Origin: Alphaproteobacteria bacterium
Lineage (GTDB): Bacteria; Pseudomonadota; Alphaproteobacteria; MPNO01; UBA2964
Reading direction: 5' to 3'
Length of the DNA stretch: 43,275 nt
Assembly (NCBI GenBank): GCA_009377375.1
Contig: WHUE01000024.1
Span: 1-43,275, forward strand
A program made the position numbers and the translations under genes. Below, in pieces: positions 26,288 to 34,353 of this stretch. The notes below the pieces were generated by a model. It did not search any database. It was not told the DNA's origin and was given only the letters and a program-made list of their open reading frames with translations. Position 1 is the stretch's first letter; every line of letters begins with the position of its first letter.

Positions 26288-27055
26288 ATGTGCACCGTCG
26301 TCTTCCTGCGCCGCCCCGACCACGAATGGCCCCTGATCGTCGCCGCCAACCGCGACGAGATGGCGGGCCGTCCGTGGAAGCCCCCGGCCCGCCACTGGCC
26401 CGACCGGCCGGAGGTGATCGCCGGGCTCGACGTGCTGGCCGGCGGAAGCTGGCTGGGGATGAACGATTACGGCCTCGTCGCCGGGGTGCTGAACCGGCGG
26501 GAATCGCTCGGCCCGGACCCCCGCCTGCGCAGCCGGGGCGAGCTGGTGCTGGAGGCGCTGGAGCACGCCGACGCGATCGCGGCGGCCGAGGCGCTGTCCC
26601 ATATCGATCCCGAGGCCTATCGCAGCTTCAACCTGTTCGTGGCCGACGACCGCGACGCGCGCTGGCTGCGCAGCCTCGGCCCCGGCCGGGCGCGGTCGGT
26701 GGAATCGCTGGAAATTCCGGAGGGGGTGTCGATGATGACCGCGTTCGGGCTGAACGCGCCGGACTCGGCGCGCACCGCCCGTTTCCTGCCGCTGTTCGAG
26801 GCCGCGCGCCCGCCCGCGCCCGCCGCGGACTGGGGCGATTGGCCGGACCTGCTGGCGCGCCGCGATCACGACGAGGCCGCAGGCCCCCGCGAGGCCATGT
26901 CGGTCGTCACCGGCGGGGGCTTCGGCACGCTGTCCTCCAGCCTGATCGCGCTGGGAAGGCCGGACGAAAACGGTCCCCGCGCGGCCTGGCGTTTCCGGGA
27001 TACCGCGTCCGATACGGATTGGCGGGAAATTTCCCTGGATCCAGCGCCGGGCTAA
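26288..27055 (+). CDS. NRDE/TANGO2-family protein
   Basis: A 255-residue protein of the NRDE family (Transport and Golgi organisation 2). The signature MCTVVF with Cys at position 2 and the AANRDE motif near residue 20 are both present, with GGSWLGMNDYGLVAGVLNR near residue 50. The N-terminal Cys is in the place of the nucleophile of Ntn-hydrolase folds, but the biochemical role is unsettled (haem handling has been proposed for animal TANGO2). The ATG at 26288 places Cys at position 2, which settles the start; the longer frame to 26144 does not. It is divergent from DUF1476 and reads toward purC, 142 bases away. Confidence 0.88.
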   Translation: MCTVVFLRRPDHEWPLIVAANRDEMAGRPWKPPARHWPDRPEVIAGLDVLAGGSWLGMNDYGLVAGVLNRRESLGPDPRLRSRGELVLEALEHADAIAAAEALSHIDPEAYRSFNLFVADDRDARWLRSLGPGRARSVESLEIPEGVSMMTAFGLNAPDSARTARFLPLFEAARPPAPAADWGDWPDLLARRDHDEAAGPREAMSVVTGGGFGTLSSSLIALGRPDENGPRAAWRFRDTASDTDWREISLDPAPG

Positions 27056-27095
27056 GGGCTTTCCGCGGCTCCGATCCCGCGGTTAAGGGTTCCGC

Positions 27096-27126
27096 CATTG
27101 TTCGTCCGCAACAATGTTGCTATATC
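27096..27126 (+). promoter_or_regulatory. Promoter-like element with palindrome upstream of purC
   Basis: TTGTTC (27098-27103), a 17-base spacer and TATATC (27121-27126) form a plausible promoter. A perfect inverted repeat, CATTGTT (27096-27102) and AACAATG (27110-27116) around a 7-base centre, covers the -35 and spacer. This is the position expected for a repressor operator of the purine genes. No regulator is identified. Confidence 0.4.
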
Positions 27127-27197
27127 ACGGAGGCACGGCGCAAACGGTCCGCCCCGGATCGCTCCCCCGCCCCTGCGTACATCGCCGGAAAGTCGCA

Positions 27198-27956
27198 ATG
27201 GCCCGCCGCAAACGGATTTACGAAGGGAAGGCCAAGGTTCTCTATGAGGGCCCGGAGCCTGGAACCCTGGTGCAGTATTTCAAGGACGACGCCTGGGCGC
27301 TCGACAAGCAGGGCACCATCACCGGCAAGGGCGTCCTCAATAACCGCATCTCCGAATTCCTGATGATCCGCCTCGGCGAGATCGGCATTCCGACGCATTT
27401 CATGCGTCGGCTGAACATGCGCGAGCAGCTCGTGCGCGAGGCGGAGATGATCCCGCTGGCGATCATGGTCCACAACCTCGCCACCGGCGACCTGGCGGCC
27501 CGGTTCGGCATGAACGAGGGCACGCCGCTGCCGCGCTCGATCGTCGAGTACTATTACAAGTCGGATGAGCTGCATAACCCGATGGTGGCCGAGGAGCATG
27601 TGACAGCGTTCGGCTGGGCCAGCCCGCAGGAGCTGGACGAGATCATCCATATGTCGCTCCGGGTCAATGACTTCCTGAGCGGGCTTTTCCTCGCCGTCGG
27701 CATCCGGCTGGTGGATTTCACGCTGGAATACGGCCGGCTGTGGGAGGAGGACCAGTCGCGCATCGTGCTGGCCGACGAGATCAGCCCGGACAACTGCCGG
27801 CTGTGGGACGTCTCCACCAACGAGATCATGGACAAGGACCGGTTCCGCCGGGGCATGGACAATGTCGAGGAAGCCTACCAGGAGGTCGCGCGCAGGCTCG
27901 GCATCCTGCCGGAGGGCGACGCCCGGGACCTCAAGGGCCCGGCGATCATGCAGTAA
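27198..27956 (+). CDS. purC: SAICAR synthetase (purC, short bacterial type)
   Basis: A 252-residue SAICAR synthetase of the usual short bacterial type. Motifs are [15 protein letters not shown] at the N-terminus, [22 protein letters not shown] (ATP-site region), [30 protein letters not shown] and [14 protein letters not shown]. It begins the cluster purC-purS-purQ. The ATG at 27198 has GGAAAG about 7 bases upstream; the longer frame from 27114 is rejected. PurS follows 22 bases after the stop, indicating an operon. The copy at 17236-18240 is of another subfamily, so this genome may have two enzymes for one step; this one sits in the conserved purine context and is probably the housekeeping form. 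Confidence 0.97.
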   Translation: MARRKRIYEGKAKVLYEGPEPGTLVQYFKDDAWALDKQGTITGKGVLNNRISEFLMIRLGEIGIPTHFMRRLNMREQLVREAEMIPLAIMVHNLATGDLAARFGMNEGTPLPRSIVEYYYKSDELHNPMVAEEHVTAFGWASPQELDEIIHMSLRVNDFLSGLFLAVGIRLVDFTLEYGRLWEEDQSRIVLADEISPDNCRLWDVSTNEIMDKDRFRRGMDNVEEAYQEVARRLGILPEGDARDLKGPAIMQ

Positions 27957-27978
27957 TCCGAAAGAACCGAAGCGTCTC

Positions 27979-28221
27979 GTGAAGGTCCGCGTCCACATCA
28001 CCCTCAAGACCGGCGTCCTAGACCCGCAGGGCAAGGCCATCCAGCACGCGCTCGACGGGCTGGGCTTCGCCGGCGTCGACGGCGTCCGCCAGGGCAAGTA
28101 TATCGAGATCGACCTCGCCGAGACCGATCCGGCGAAGGCGCGCGAGACCGCCGAGGCCATGTGCGCCCGGCTGCTGGCCAACACCGTGATCGAGGACTAC
28201 CGCGTAGACGTCGGCTCATGA
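27979..28221 (+). CDS. purS: FGAM synthase subunit PurS
   Basis: An 80-residue protein that bridges PurQ and PurL in the three-subunit formylglycinamidine ribonucleotide synthase. The typical pattern is present: [21 protein letters not shown], then [12 protein letters not shown], and the C-terminal [17 protein letters not shown]. The GTG at 27979 fits the family start (VKVRVHI), and the stop overlaps the start of purQ (ATGA). It is part of the purC-purS-purQ transcription unit. Confidence 0.95.
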   Translation: MKVRVHITLKTGVLDPQGKAIQHALDGLGFAGVDGVRQGKYIEIDLAETDPAKARETAEAMCARLLANTVIEDYRVDVGS

Positions 28222-28910
28222 AATCCGCCGTCATCGTCTTCCCCGGATCGAACTGCGACCGCGACGTGCAGGTGGCGCTGCGGGCGTCGCTCGGCGCGGA
28301 GCCGCTGATGGCGTGGCACGGCGACGCGGCGCTGCCGGCGGTCGACCTGATCGTCGTGCCGGGCGGGTTCTCCTACGGCGACTACCTGCGCGCCGGCGCC
28401 ATGGCCGCGCATTCGCCGGTGATGCGTGAGGTGGCGGCCCGCGCCGCCGCGGGCGTGCCGGTGCTCGGCATCTGCAACGGCTTCCAGGTGCTGTGCGAGG
28501 CCGGGCTGCTGCCCGGCGCGCTGATGCGCAACGCGGGGCTGAAATTCATCTGCCGGGACGTCCATCTGCGCGTCGACAACGCGAGGACGATCTTCACGAG
28601 CGGCTATGCCGCCGGCCAGGTCGTGCGCATGCCCGTCGCCCATGCCGACGGCAACTACAACGCCGACGCGGCGACGCTCGACGCGCTGGAGGGCGAGGGG
28701 CGCGTCGCCTTCCGCTACTGCGCCGCCGACGGCGCGGTAACGGAGGCCGCCAACCCCAACGGCTCCGCCCGCAACATCGCCGGCATCCTCAACGCCGCCG
28801 GCAACGTGCTCGGCATGATGCCGCACCCCGAACGCCTCGCCGAGGCCGCGCTGGGCGGCACCGACGGACGGGCGATGTTCGACGCCGTCTGCGCCGCGCT
28901 CGCCGCCTGA
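28218..28910 (+). CDS. purQ: FGAM synthase glutaminase subunit PurQ
   Basis: A 230-residue class I glutamine amidotransferase that supplies ammonia to PurL. The catalytic triad is C86 ([10 protein letters not shown]), H203 and E205 (MPHPERL). Other signatures are FPGSNCDRD at residues 8-16 and [15 protein letters not shown] at 47-61. The ATG at 28218 overlaps the purS stop by four bases, which suggests coupled translation. PurL, its partner, is not next but 2 kb downstream beyond a rhomboid protease and an oppositely oriented secreted protein. Confidence 0.97.
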   Translation: MKSAVIVFPGSNCDRDVQVALRASLGAEPLMAWHGDAALPAVDLIVVPGGFSYGDYLRAGAMAAHSPVMREVAARAAAGVPVLGICNGFQVLCEAGLLPGALMRNAGLKFICRDVHLRVDNARTIFTSGYAAGQVVRMPVAHADGNYNADAATLDALEGEGRVAFRYCAADGAVTEAANPNGSARNIAGILNAAGNVLGMMPHPERLAEAALGGTDGRAMFDAVCAALAA

Positions 28911-28977
28911 CTTCTGCTTTTCCGGCGCCTCCCACTGGTCACCGCGGCCCCCTGCCCGCCTGTGCTAGGCTTTCCGC

Positions 28978-29748
28978 ATGTTCATTCCGATCACCGACCG
29001 CAACAAGCGCATCTGGATCCAGTATCACTACGTGACGCTGGCGCTGATCGCTGCCTGCTGTGCGGTGTACCTGCTCCAGATGGCCGGCGGCGAGGACGGG
29101 TTCGTGCGGTCGATCTTCGGCTTCGGCATGATCCCCTCGGTGCTGTTCGGCACCCGCACCCTGCCGGAGGGGCTGTTGCACGCACCGCACTGGCTGACGC
29201 CGATCACCTATATCTTCCTGCATGGCGGGCTGCTGCATCTGGCCGGCAACATGCTGTTCCTCTGGGTCTTCGGCGACAATGTCGAGGATTCCATGGGGCA
29301 CCGGCGCTTTCTGGCGTTCTTCCTGATGACCGGCGCCATCGCCGCAATCGTGCAGGGCGCCGTGGTCCCGACATCGGAGGCGCCGATGGTCGGCGCGTCG
29401 GGCGCGGTCTCCGGCGTGCTCGGCGCGTATCTGGTGCTGCATCCGCGGGTGCAGGTCTGGGTGCTGATGTTCGCCTGGATACCCCTGCGCCTGCCGACCT
29501 GGGCCGTGCTCGGCAGCTGGATCGCCATGCAGCTCGGCTACTCGCTGCTCGGCGACGACCTGTCCGACAATGTGGCGTGGTGGGCGCATGTGTCGGGATT
29601 CTTCGCGGGCGCCGCGCTGATCCGCTGGTTCCGCATGCCGCACGTGCTGCTGTGGGACACCGCCGCGACACACGGGCTTCAGGTCAGCGGGCTGGAACTG
29701 CGCCGCCGCGGCCCGTGGGGCGGGCCCTGGGGCGACAGGAAGGGCTGA
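28978..29748 (+). CDS. Rhomboid intramembrane serine protease
   Basis: A 256-residue polytopic membrane protease that cuts within transmembrane helices. The catalytic pair is S141 ([14 protein letters not shown]) and H204 ([12 protein letters not shown]). [23 protein letters not shown] (from residue 82) supplies the oxyanion Asn and the second-helix signature. About six helices are seen, and the C-terminal tail [14 protein letters not shown] is soluble. The start is an ATG without a strong ribosome binding site. It follows purQ by 67 bases in the same direction and may be co-transcribed, but no functional tie to purines is known. It converges on the DM9 gene. Confidence 0.92.
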   Translation: MFIPITDRNKRIWIQYHYVTLALIAACCAVYLLQMAGGEDGFVRSIFGFGMIPSVLFGTRTLPEGLLHAPHWLTPITYIFLHGGLLHLAGNMLFLWVFGDNVEDSMGHRRFLAFFLMTGAIAAIVQGAVVPTSEAPMVGASGAVSGVLGAYLVLHPRVQVWVLMFAWIPLRLPTWAVLGSWIAMQLGYSLLGDDLSDNVAWWAHVSGFFAGAALIRWFRMPHVLLWDTAATHGLQVSGLELRRRGPWGGPWGDRKG

Positions 29749-29756
29749 AAAGCGGA

Positions 29757-29783
29757 GGGCCGGGCCGGCGCGCGGCCCGGCCC
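29757..29783. terminator. Convergent hairpin between rhomboid and DM9 genes
   Basis: A perfect 11-base stem (29757-29767 with 29773-29783) and a 5-base loop. On the - strand it is followed by TCCGCTTTTC, so it best serves the DM9 gene and may also stop the rhomboid transcript. Confidence 0.6.
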
Positions 29784-29795
29784 GATGCCCCTCGC

Positions 29796-30797
29796 CTATC
29801 GCATGTTGGCGATGATGGCGCGCTGCGTGTCCTGCATCTGCTTCAGGATGTTGGTCATCATCTGCATGGTCTGGTTGCGCTTGTCGATCGCGCCTTGAAG
29901 CTTGCCCATGTCGGACTGCGAATCCTTGGCCAGCGAGTCCATGTACTTCTTCAGCGCGGCCTCGTTGGCGTCCCAGCTCTTGCCGTAGGCGATCCCGACG
30001 GCGGAGAAATACTTCGCGATCGCCGGGTCCGCCTTCGCGGGAGCCACGCCCTTCTTCTTCGCCGCCGCCATGGTGGACCGGATGCCGGCCGCGGCGGCCA
30101 GCTTGGCGTTGCGCTCCCGCGTCTTCTGGAGCGCCCCCTGAAGCTTCGCGGCCTGCTCCTTCGAGAGGTTCGCCGTATAGGCGGCGAGCAGCGCCTCCAT
30201 GTCGCCCCCCGTCGGCTGGCTGACCGCCCCGACGCCCTGGACGCCAGCGCCCGACACCCCGACGGCCTGGACTCCGGCACCCGCGGCCCCGATGGCCCCG
30301 GCCGGCAGCCCGGGGACCATTACCTCGTATGCGGCAAGCACGATCTCCTTCCCGCCCCAGCCGAAATTGCAGTTGCCGGCGACAACCTTGCCGGGATGGA
30401 CGCCCTGCTGATAGGCGGCGCGGCATACGGGCAGCAGGCGCGCCGGCTCGCTGCCGCCGATGAAGGCGCCGGCGGGCAACGGTGCGCCGTTGCGGGCCGC
30501 GATCCAGCGGATCGCCGGGCGGCCGGTGAGAACGTCGAATTTGGGGTTCAGGATCTCCTTGCCGCCCCAGCCGAAATTGCAGTTGCCGGCGACGATCTTG
30601 CCGGGATGCAGCCCGTTCTGATAGGCCGCGCGGCAGATCGGCAGGGTGCGGCCCGGCTCCTGGCCGCCCAGGATCACGTTCTGGCGGGAAGCCGGCTCGG
30701 TGTTCGGAACCCACGTCAGGCCATCGGCCTGCGCACCGGCGGCGCACAGGCCGGTGACGAGTGCCGCCGCGGCGGCACTGATACGGTTGAATTTCAT
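29796..30797 (-). CDS. Secreted protein with two DM9 (DUF3421) repeats
   Basis: A 333-residue exported protein. A signal peptide (residues 1-24, cleavage near AQA-DG) is followed by two tandem repeats of exactly 70 residues (about 29-98 and 98-160). Each carries W-x-x-x-x near its start, an ICRAAYQ or VCRAAYQ segment, a [18 protein letters not shown] or [18 protein letters not shown] core, and KE with a final FDVL or YEVM. This is the pattern of the DM9 domain, a lectin-like module best known in insects and other animals. C55, C73, C125 and C143 form two equivalent pairs. A glycine-alanine-valine linker (about 160-195) leads to an all-helical, Met- and Gln-rich C-terminus (200-333). A surface or periplasmic carbohydrate-binding role is plausible but inferred. 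The ATG at 30797 has GGGGTAG upstream. Confidence 0.85.
   Translation of the reverse strand: MKFNRISAAAAALVTGLCAAGAQADGLTWVPNTEPASRQNVILGGQEPGRTLPICRAAYQNGLHPGKIVAGNCNFGWGGKEILNPKFDVLTGRPAIRWIAARNGAPLPAGAFIGGSEPARLLPVCRAAYQQGVHPGKVVAGNCNFGWGGKEIVLAAYEVMVPGLPAGAIGAAGAGVQAVGVSGAGVQGVGAVSQPTGGDMEALLAAYTANLSKEQAAKLQGALQKTRERNAKLAAAAGIRSTMAAAKKKGVAPAKADPAIAKYFSAVGIAYGKSWDANEAALKKYMDSLAKDSQSDMGKLQGAIDKRNQTMQMMTNILKQMQDTQRAIIANMR
30342..30398. repeat. Internal DM9 DNA repeat, copy A
   Basis: This 57-base stretch is identical to 30552-30608 at 54 positions. It encodes the [11 protein letters not shown] core of the second DM9 repeat. The 210-base offset equals 70 codons. Confidence 0.85.
30552..30608. 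repeat. Internal DM9 DNA repeat, copy B
   Basis: This copy encodes the core of the first DM9 repeat. Its near-identity at DNA level to 30342-30398, including silent positions, suggests a young duplication or gene conversion. Confidence 0.85.
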
Positions 30798-30974
30798 GAT
30801 GTCTACCCCAGAGAACCCACTGTCAGGTGCAACCAAATAGCGGAGACGAGAGAATCCGCAAGCGGAATTCTGTGGAATTTTAGCGGTCTTCGCTTCCGAT
30901 CCCGTCCGCGATTCGGTAATCAATGGGGACCCGCTTCCCTGCGGCGCCCGACGGAAAGAGAGCCCTCCCCGCCC

Positions 30975-33164
30975 GTGACCGAGATTACCGCCGAGATCGT
31001 CAGAGAGCATGGCCTGACCGACGAGGAGTACCGGCGCGTCCTGCGCATCATGGGCCGCGCGCCGAACCTGGTGGAGCTCGGCATCTTCTCCGTCATGTGG
31101 TCGGAGCACTGCTCCTACAAATCCTCCAAGGTCTGGCTCAAAAAACTGCCGACGACGGCGCCCTGGGTGATCTGCGGACCGGGCGAGAACGCGGGGGTGA
31201 TCGATATCGGCGACGGTCAGGCGGCCATCTTCAAGATGGAAAGCCACAACCACCCCAGCTTCATCGAGCCCTACCAGGGCGCGGCCACAGGCGTCGGCGG
31301 CATATTGCGCGACGTGTTCACCATGGGCGCGCGCCCGGTGGCCAACATGAACGCGCTGCGCTTCGGCCATCCGGACGATCCGAGGACGCGGCATCTGGTC
31401 TCCGGCGTCGTGGCGGGGATCGGCGGCTACGGCAACTGCGTCGGCGTGCCCACCGTGGGCGGCGAGGTCAATTTCCACCACGGCTACGACGGCAACATCC
31501 TGGTCAACGCGATGACCGTCGGCATCGCGGACGCCGACCGGATTTTCTATTCCGCCGCCGCCGGGATCGGCAATGCCGTGGTCTATGTCGGCTCGAAAAC
31601 GGGCCGCGACGGCATCCACGGTGCCACCATGGCCTCGGCCGAGTTCGACGACGACTCCGCGGAAAAGCGCCCCACCGTGCAGGTCGGCGACCCGTTCACG
31701 GAAAAGCTGCTGATCGAGGCCTGCCTGGAGCTGATGGGCACGGACGCGGTGATCGCCATCCAGGACATGGGCGCGGCCGGGCTGACGTCCTCCTCCGTCG
31801 AGATGTCGTCCAAGGGCGGCGTCGGCATCGAGCTGGACATGGACGCGGTGCCGGTGCGCGAGGACGGCATGACGCCTTACGAGATCATGCTGTCGGAGAG
31901 CCAGGAGCGGATGCTGTTCGTCCTCCGCCCCGGCCGCGAGGACATCGCCCGGGCGATCTTCGAGAAATGGGAGCTGGACTTCGCGGTGATCGGGCGGATC
32001 ACCGACACTCAGCACCTGGTGCTGCGGTCGGGCGGCACGACGGTCTGCGACATCCCGGTTCCGCCGCTGGTGGCCGAGGCGCCCGAATACGACCGGCCGC
32101 GCGGCGCGCCGCCCGCCCCCGCACCCATGCCGTCTCCCGTGCCCGCACTGGACACGCCGGCCGGCGAAGCGCTGCTCACCCTGATGGGCAGCCCGGACCT
32201 GTGCTCGAAGCGCTGGGTGTGGGAGCAGTACGACCACATGGTGATGGCCGACACCGTGCAGCGCCCGGGCGGCGACGCCGCGGTGGTGCGCGTCCACGGC
32301 ACGAACAAGGCGCTGGCCATCGCCACCGACTGCACCCCGCGCTACTGCTTCGCCGATCCGCGCCAGGGCGGCAGGCAGGCTGTGGCCGAGGCATGGCGCA
32401 ACCTGACCGCGGTCGGGGCGACCCCGCTGGCCGTGACCGACAACATGAATTTCGGCAATCCCGAGCGGCCGGAGATCATGGGTCAGTTCGCCGGCTGCAT
32501 CGAGGGCATGGCCGAGGCCTGCATCGCGCTGGACTGCCCGGTCGTGTCCGGCAACGTCTCGCTCTACAACGAGACCAACGGCAAGGCGATCCTGCCGACC
32601 CCGGCCATCGGCGCGGTCGGGGTGCTGGCCGATTACCGCCGCATGGCCACGCTCGCCTTCAAGGCGGCGGGCGAGGCCATCGTGCTCGTCGGCGCCACAA
32701 ACGGCCATCTGGGGCAGTCGCTCTGGCTGCGCGAGGTCGCGGGGCTGGAGGCCGGCCCGCCGCCGCCGGTGGACCTGGCGGCCGAGCGGGCCAATGGCGA
32801 CCTGATCCGCGCGCTGATCGGGGACGGTGCGGTGACGGCCTGCCACGACCTGTCCGATGGCGGGCTGCTGGTGGCCGTGGCCGAGATGGCGCTGGCCGGC
32901 GGCATCGGCGCCGCGGTGGAAATCCCGGACGGGACAGGCCCCACCGCCTGGCTGTTCGGCGAGGATCAAGGTCGCTATTTGATCACAGCGCCGGACGCGG
33001 CGGACATCCTTGCCCGCGCCGCGGCGGCCGGGGCGCCGGCCGCGGTGATCGGTCGCACCGAGGCGGGGGCGACATTGACTGTACCGAATGGTCTATCTAT
33101 ATCCTTGGACACGTTGCGCGATACCCATGAGGGCTGGCTGCCCCGTTACATGGCCGCCCCCTGA
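30975..33164 (+). CDS. purL: FGAM synthase large subunit PurL
   Basis: A 729-residue ATP-dependent FGAM synthase catalytic subunit of the small type that needs PurS and PurQ. The signatures [15 protein letters not shown] (from residue 38, with catalytic H45), [21 protein letters not shown] (from about 86) and [14 protein letters not shown] (second half) are intact. The second lobe has the duplicated nucleotide-binding fold. The likely start is the GTG at 30975 (VTEITAEIV), which matches the family N-terminus; a very long frame extending back to 28962 overlaps the rhomboid gene and is not used. bolA follows 20 bases after the stop. No ribosome binding site is close, so the start is less certain than the gene. 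Confidence 0.96.
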   Translation: MTEITAEIVREHGLTDEEYRRVLRIMGRAPNLVELGIFSVMWSEHCSYKSSKVWLKKLPTTAPWVICGPGENAGVIDIGDGQAAIFKMESHNHPSFIEPYQGAATGVGGILRDVFTMGARPVANMNALRFGHPDDPRTRHLVSGVVAGIGGYGNCVGVPTVGGEVNFHHGYDGNILVNAMTVGIADADRIFYSAAAGIGNAVVYVGSKTGRDGIHGATMASAEFDDDSAEKRPTVQVGDPFTEKLLIEACLELMGTDAVIAIQDMGAAGLTSSSVEMSSKGGVGIELDMDAVPVREDGMTPYEIMLSESQERMLFVLRPGREDIARAIFEKWELDFAVIGRITDTQHLVLRSGGTTVCDIPVPPLVAEAPEYDRPRGAPPAPAPMPSPVPALDTPAGEALLTLMGSPDLCSKRWVWEQYDHMVMADTVQRPGGDAAVVRVHGTNKALAIATDCTPRYCFADPRQGGRQAVAEAWRNLTAVGATPLAVTDNMNFGNPERPEIMGQFAGCIEGMAEACIALDCPVVSGNVSLYNETNGKAILPTPAIGAVGVLADYRRMATLAFKAAGEAIVLVGATNGHLGQSLWLREVAGLEAGPPPPVDLAAERANGDLIRALIGDGAVTACHDLSDGGLLVAVAEMALAGGIGAAVEIPDGTGPTAWLFGEDQGRYLITAPDAADILARAAAAGAPAAVIGRTEAGATLTVPNGLSISLDTLRDTHEGWLPRYMAAP

Positions 33165-33184
33165 GCGCGAAAAAGGAACGACAC

Positions 33185-33421
33185 ATGCCCATGGACCCCG
33201 GCGAAATCGAACGCCTGATCAAGGAAGGGCTGCCCGACTCGCAGGTGCAGCTTGAGGATCTCGTCGGCGACGGCGATCACTGGTCGGCGACCGTGGTTTC
33301 TCCCTCGTTCAAGGGCAAGACCCGGGTCCAGCAGCACCAGATGGTTTACAAGGCGCTGCAGGGACGGATGGGCGGCGAGTTGCACGCGCTGGCCCTGCAG
33401 ACCTCTCCCCCGGAAGAGTAA
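33185..33421 (+). CDS. bolA: BolA-family protein
   Basis: A 78-residue BolA protein. Residues GEIERLIKEGLPDSQVQLEDL start the fold, and the helix-turn-helix-like VQQHQMVYKALQGRMGG carries the conserved His that binds an iron-sulfur cluster jointly with a monothiol glutaredoxin. The partner grxD is 44 bases downstream. Together they handle iron-sulfur cluster transfer or iron sensing. The ATG at 33185 follows AAGGAA. The purL-bolA-grxD order is conserved in alphaproteobacteria. Confidence 0.93.
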   Translation: MPMDPGEIERLIKEGLPDSQVQLEDLVGDGDHWSATVVSPSFKGKTRVQQHQMVYKALQGRMGGELHALALQTSPPEE

Positions 33422-33465
33422 TCGTCGGACGCCGGCACAACGCCCCCTCAACCCAGGAACCTATT

Positions 33466-33813
33466 ATGACCGACAATCCAGTCTTAGAGCGTATCAAGCA
33501 GGACGTTTCCGAGAACGACGTGGTGCTCTACATGAAGGGCACGCCCGTCTTCCCGCAATGTGGCTTCTCCGCCGCCGTGGTGCAGGTGCTGAGCCATCTG
33601 GGCGTGCGGTTCAAGGGCATCGACATCCTCGCCGACCCCGAGCTGCGCGAGGGCGTCAAGGTCTTCAGCAACTGGCCGACCATTCCCCAGCTCTACGTGA
33701 AGGGCGAGTTCGTCGGCGGCTGCGACATCGTGCGCGAGATGTTCGAAACCGGCGAGCTGGTCGAGTTCATGAACACCAACGGCGTCGAGGTCAAGCTCGC
33801 CGAGGCGCGGTAA
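33466..33813 (+). CDS. grxD: Monothiol glutaredoxin, Grx4 family
   Basis: A 115-residue monothiol glutaredoxin with the CGFS active site (C32-G33-F34-S35) in KGTPVFPQCGFSAAVVQVL. The glutathione-binding segment NWPTIPQLYVKGEFVGGCDI is in place. It binds a 2Fe-2S cluster as a homodimer or with BolA, encoded immediately upstream, and delivers clusters. The ATG at 33466 has AGGAA about 8 bases upstream. A short weak hairpin follows the stop. Confidence 0.96.
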   Translation: MTDNPVLERIKQDVSENDVVLYMKGTPVFPQCGFSAAVVQVLSHLGVRFKGIDILADPELREGVKVFSNWPTIPQLYVKGEFVGGCDIVREMFETGELVEFMNTNGVEVKLAEAR

Positions 33814-33823
33814 CGCCTGACGC

Positions 33824-33842
33824 GGGGCCTCCAGGCCCCTTC
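33824..33842 (+). terminator. Weak hairpin after grxD
   Basis: A 7-base stem (GGGGCCT at 33824-33830 with AGGCCCC at 33833-33839) is followed by TTT. The two-base loop would force the inner pairs open, so termination efficiency is doubtful. Confidence 0.35.
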
Positions 33843-33921
33843 CGACGCCCTGCCTATCCGTCTAGGCGCGGCCGCGCCGCTGCGCTACCATTGCCTGTCC
33901 ATGTGATCGGGGAGGCAGGCC

Positions 33922-34353
33922 ATGGCCATGATACGGACGAAGGGCGTCGCGCATTTCACCATCCCGTGCAGCGACACGCGGGTCAGCGAAAAATTCTATG
34001 TCGACGTACTGGGGATGAAATCCATCCGCGGCAACCACGACCGCGGGATGATCTTCCTCGATTGCGCCGGCGACTGCATCGTGCTGCTGCGCGTGGACGA
34101 GCCGATCTCGACCGCGCGCGTGCGCGACTGCCACACCGCCTTCATCGTGGACCCGGCCGATTACGCCGAGGCGGTGAAGAAACTGCAGGCAACCGACAGC
34201 ATCGAGTACCTGTACGAGGAGGACATGCAGGGCGGCGCCGTCAACGGACCGCGCGCCTATTTCCACGATCCCGACGGCAACGTGCTGGAGATCATCGACC
34301 TGACAAGCTATCTCGGCGACGAGCTGCGCGAGAAGGACGCGGCCGGCGCCTGA
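33922..34353 (+). CDS. VOC-family (glyoxalase-like) protein
   Basis: A 143-residue single-domain protein of the vicinal oxygen chelate fold. The two beta-alpha-beta-beta-beta modules provide metal-ligand candidates H11 (VAHFTIP), H71 (DCHTAFIV) and E123 (DPDGNVLEIIDL), a His-His-Glu set as in dioxygenases and glyoxalase-type enzymes. The reaction is unknown. The ATG at 33922 has GGGAGG upstream. Its stop overlaps the start of the ThDP enzyme by one base (TGATG), so the two are almost certainly translated together and may act on the same compound, possibly imported by the TTT system downstream. Confidence 0.85.
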   Translation: MAMIRTKGVAHFTIPCSDTRVSEKFYVDVLGMKSIRGNHDRGMIFLDCAGDCIVLLRVDEPISTARVRDCHTAFIVDPADYAEAVKKLQATDSIEYLYEEDMQGGAVNGPRAYFHDPDGNVLEIIDLTSYLGDELREKDAAGA

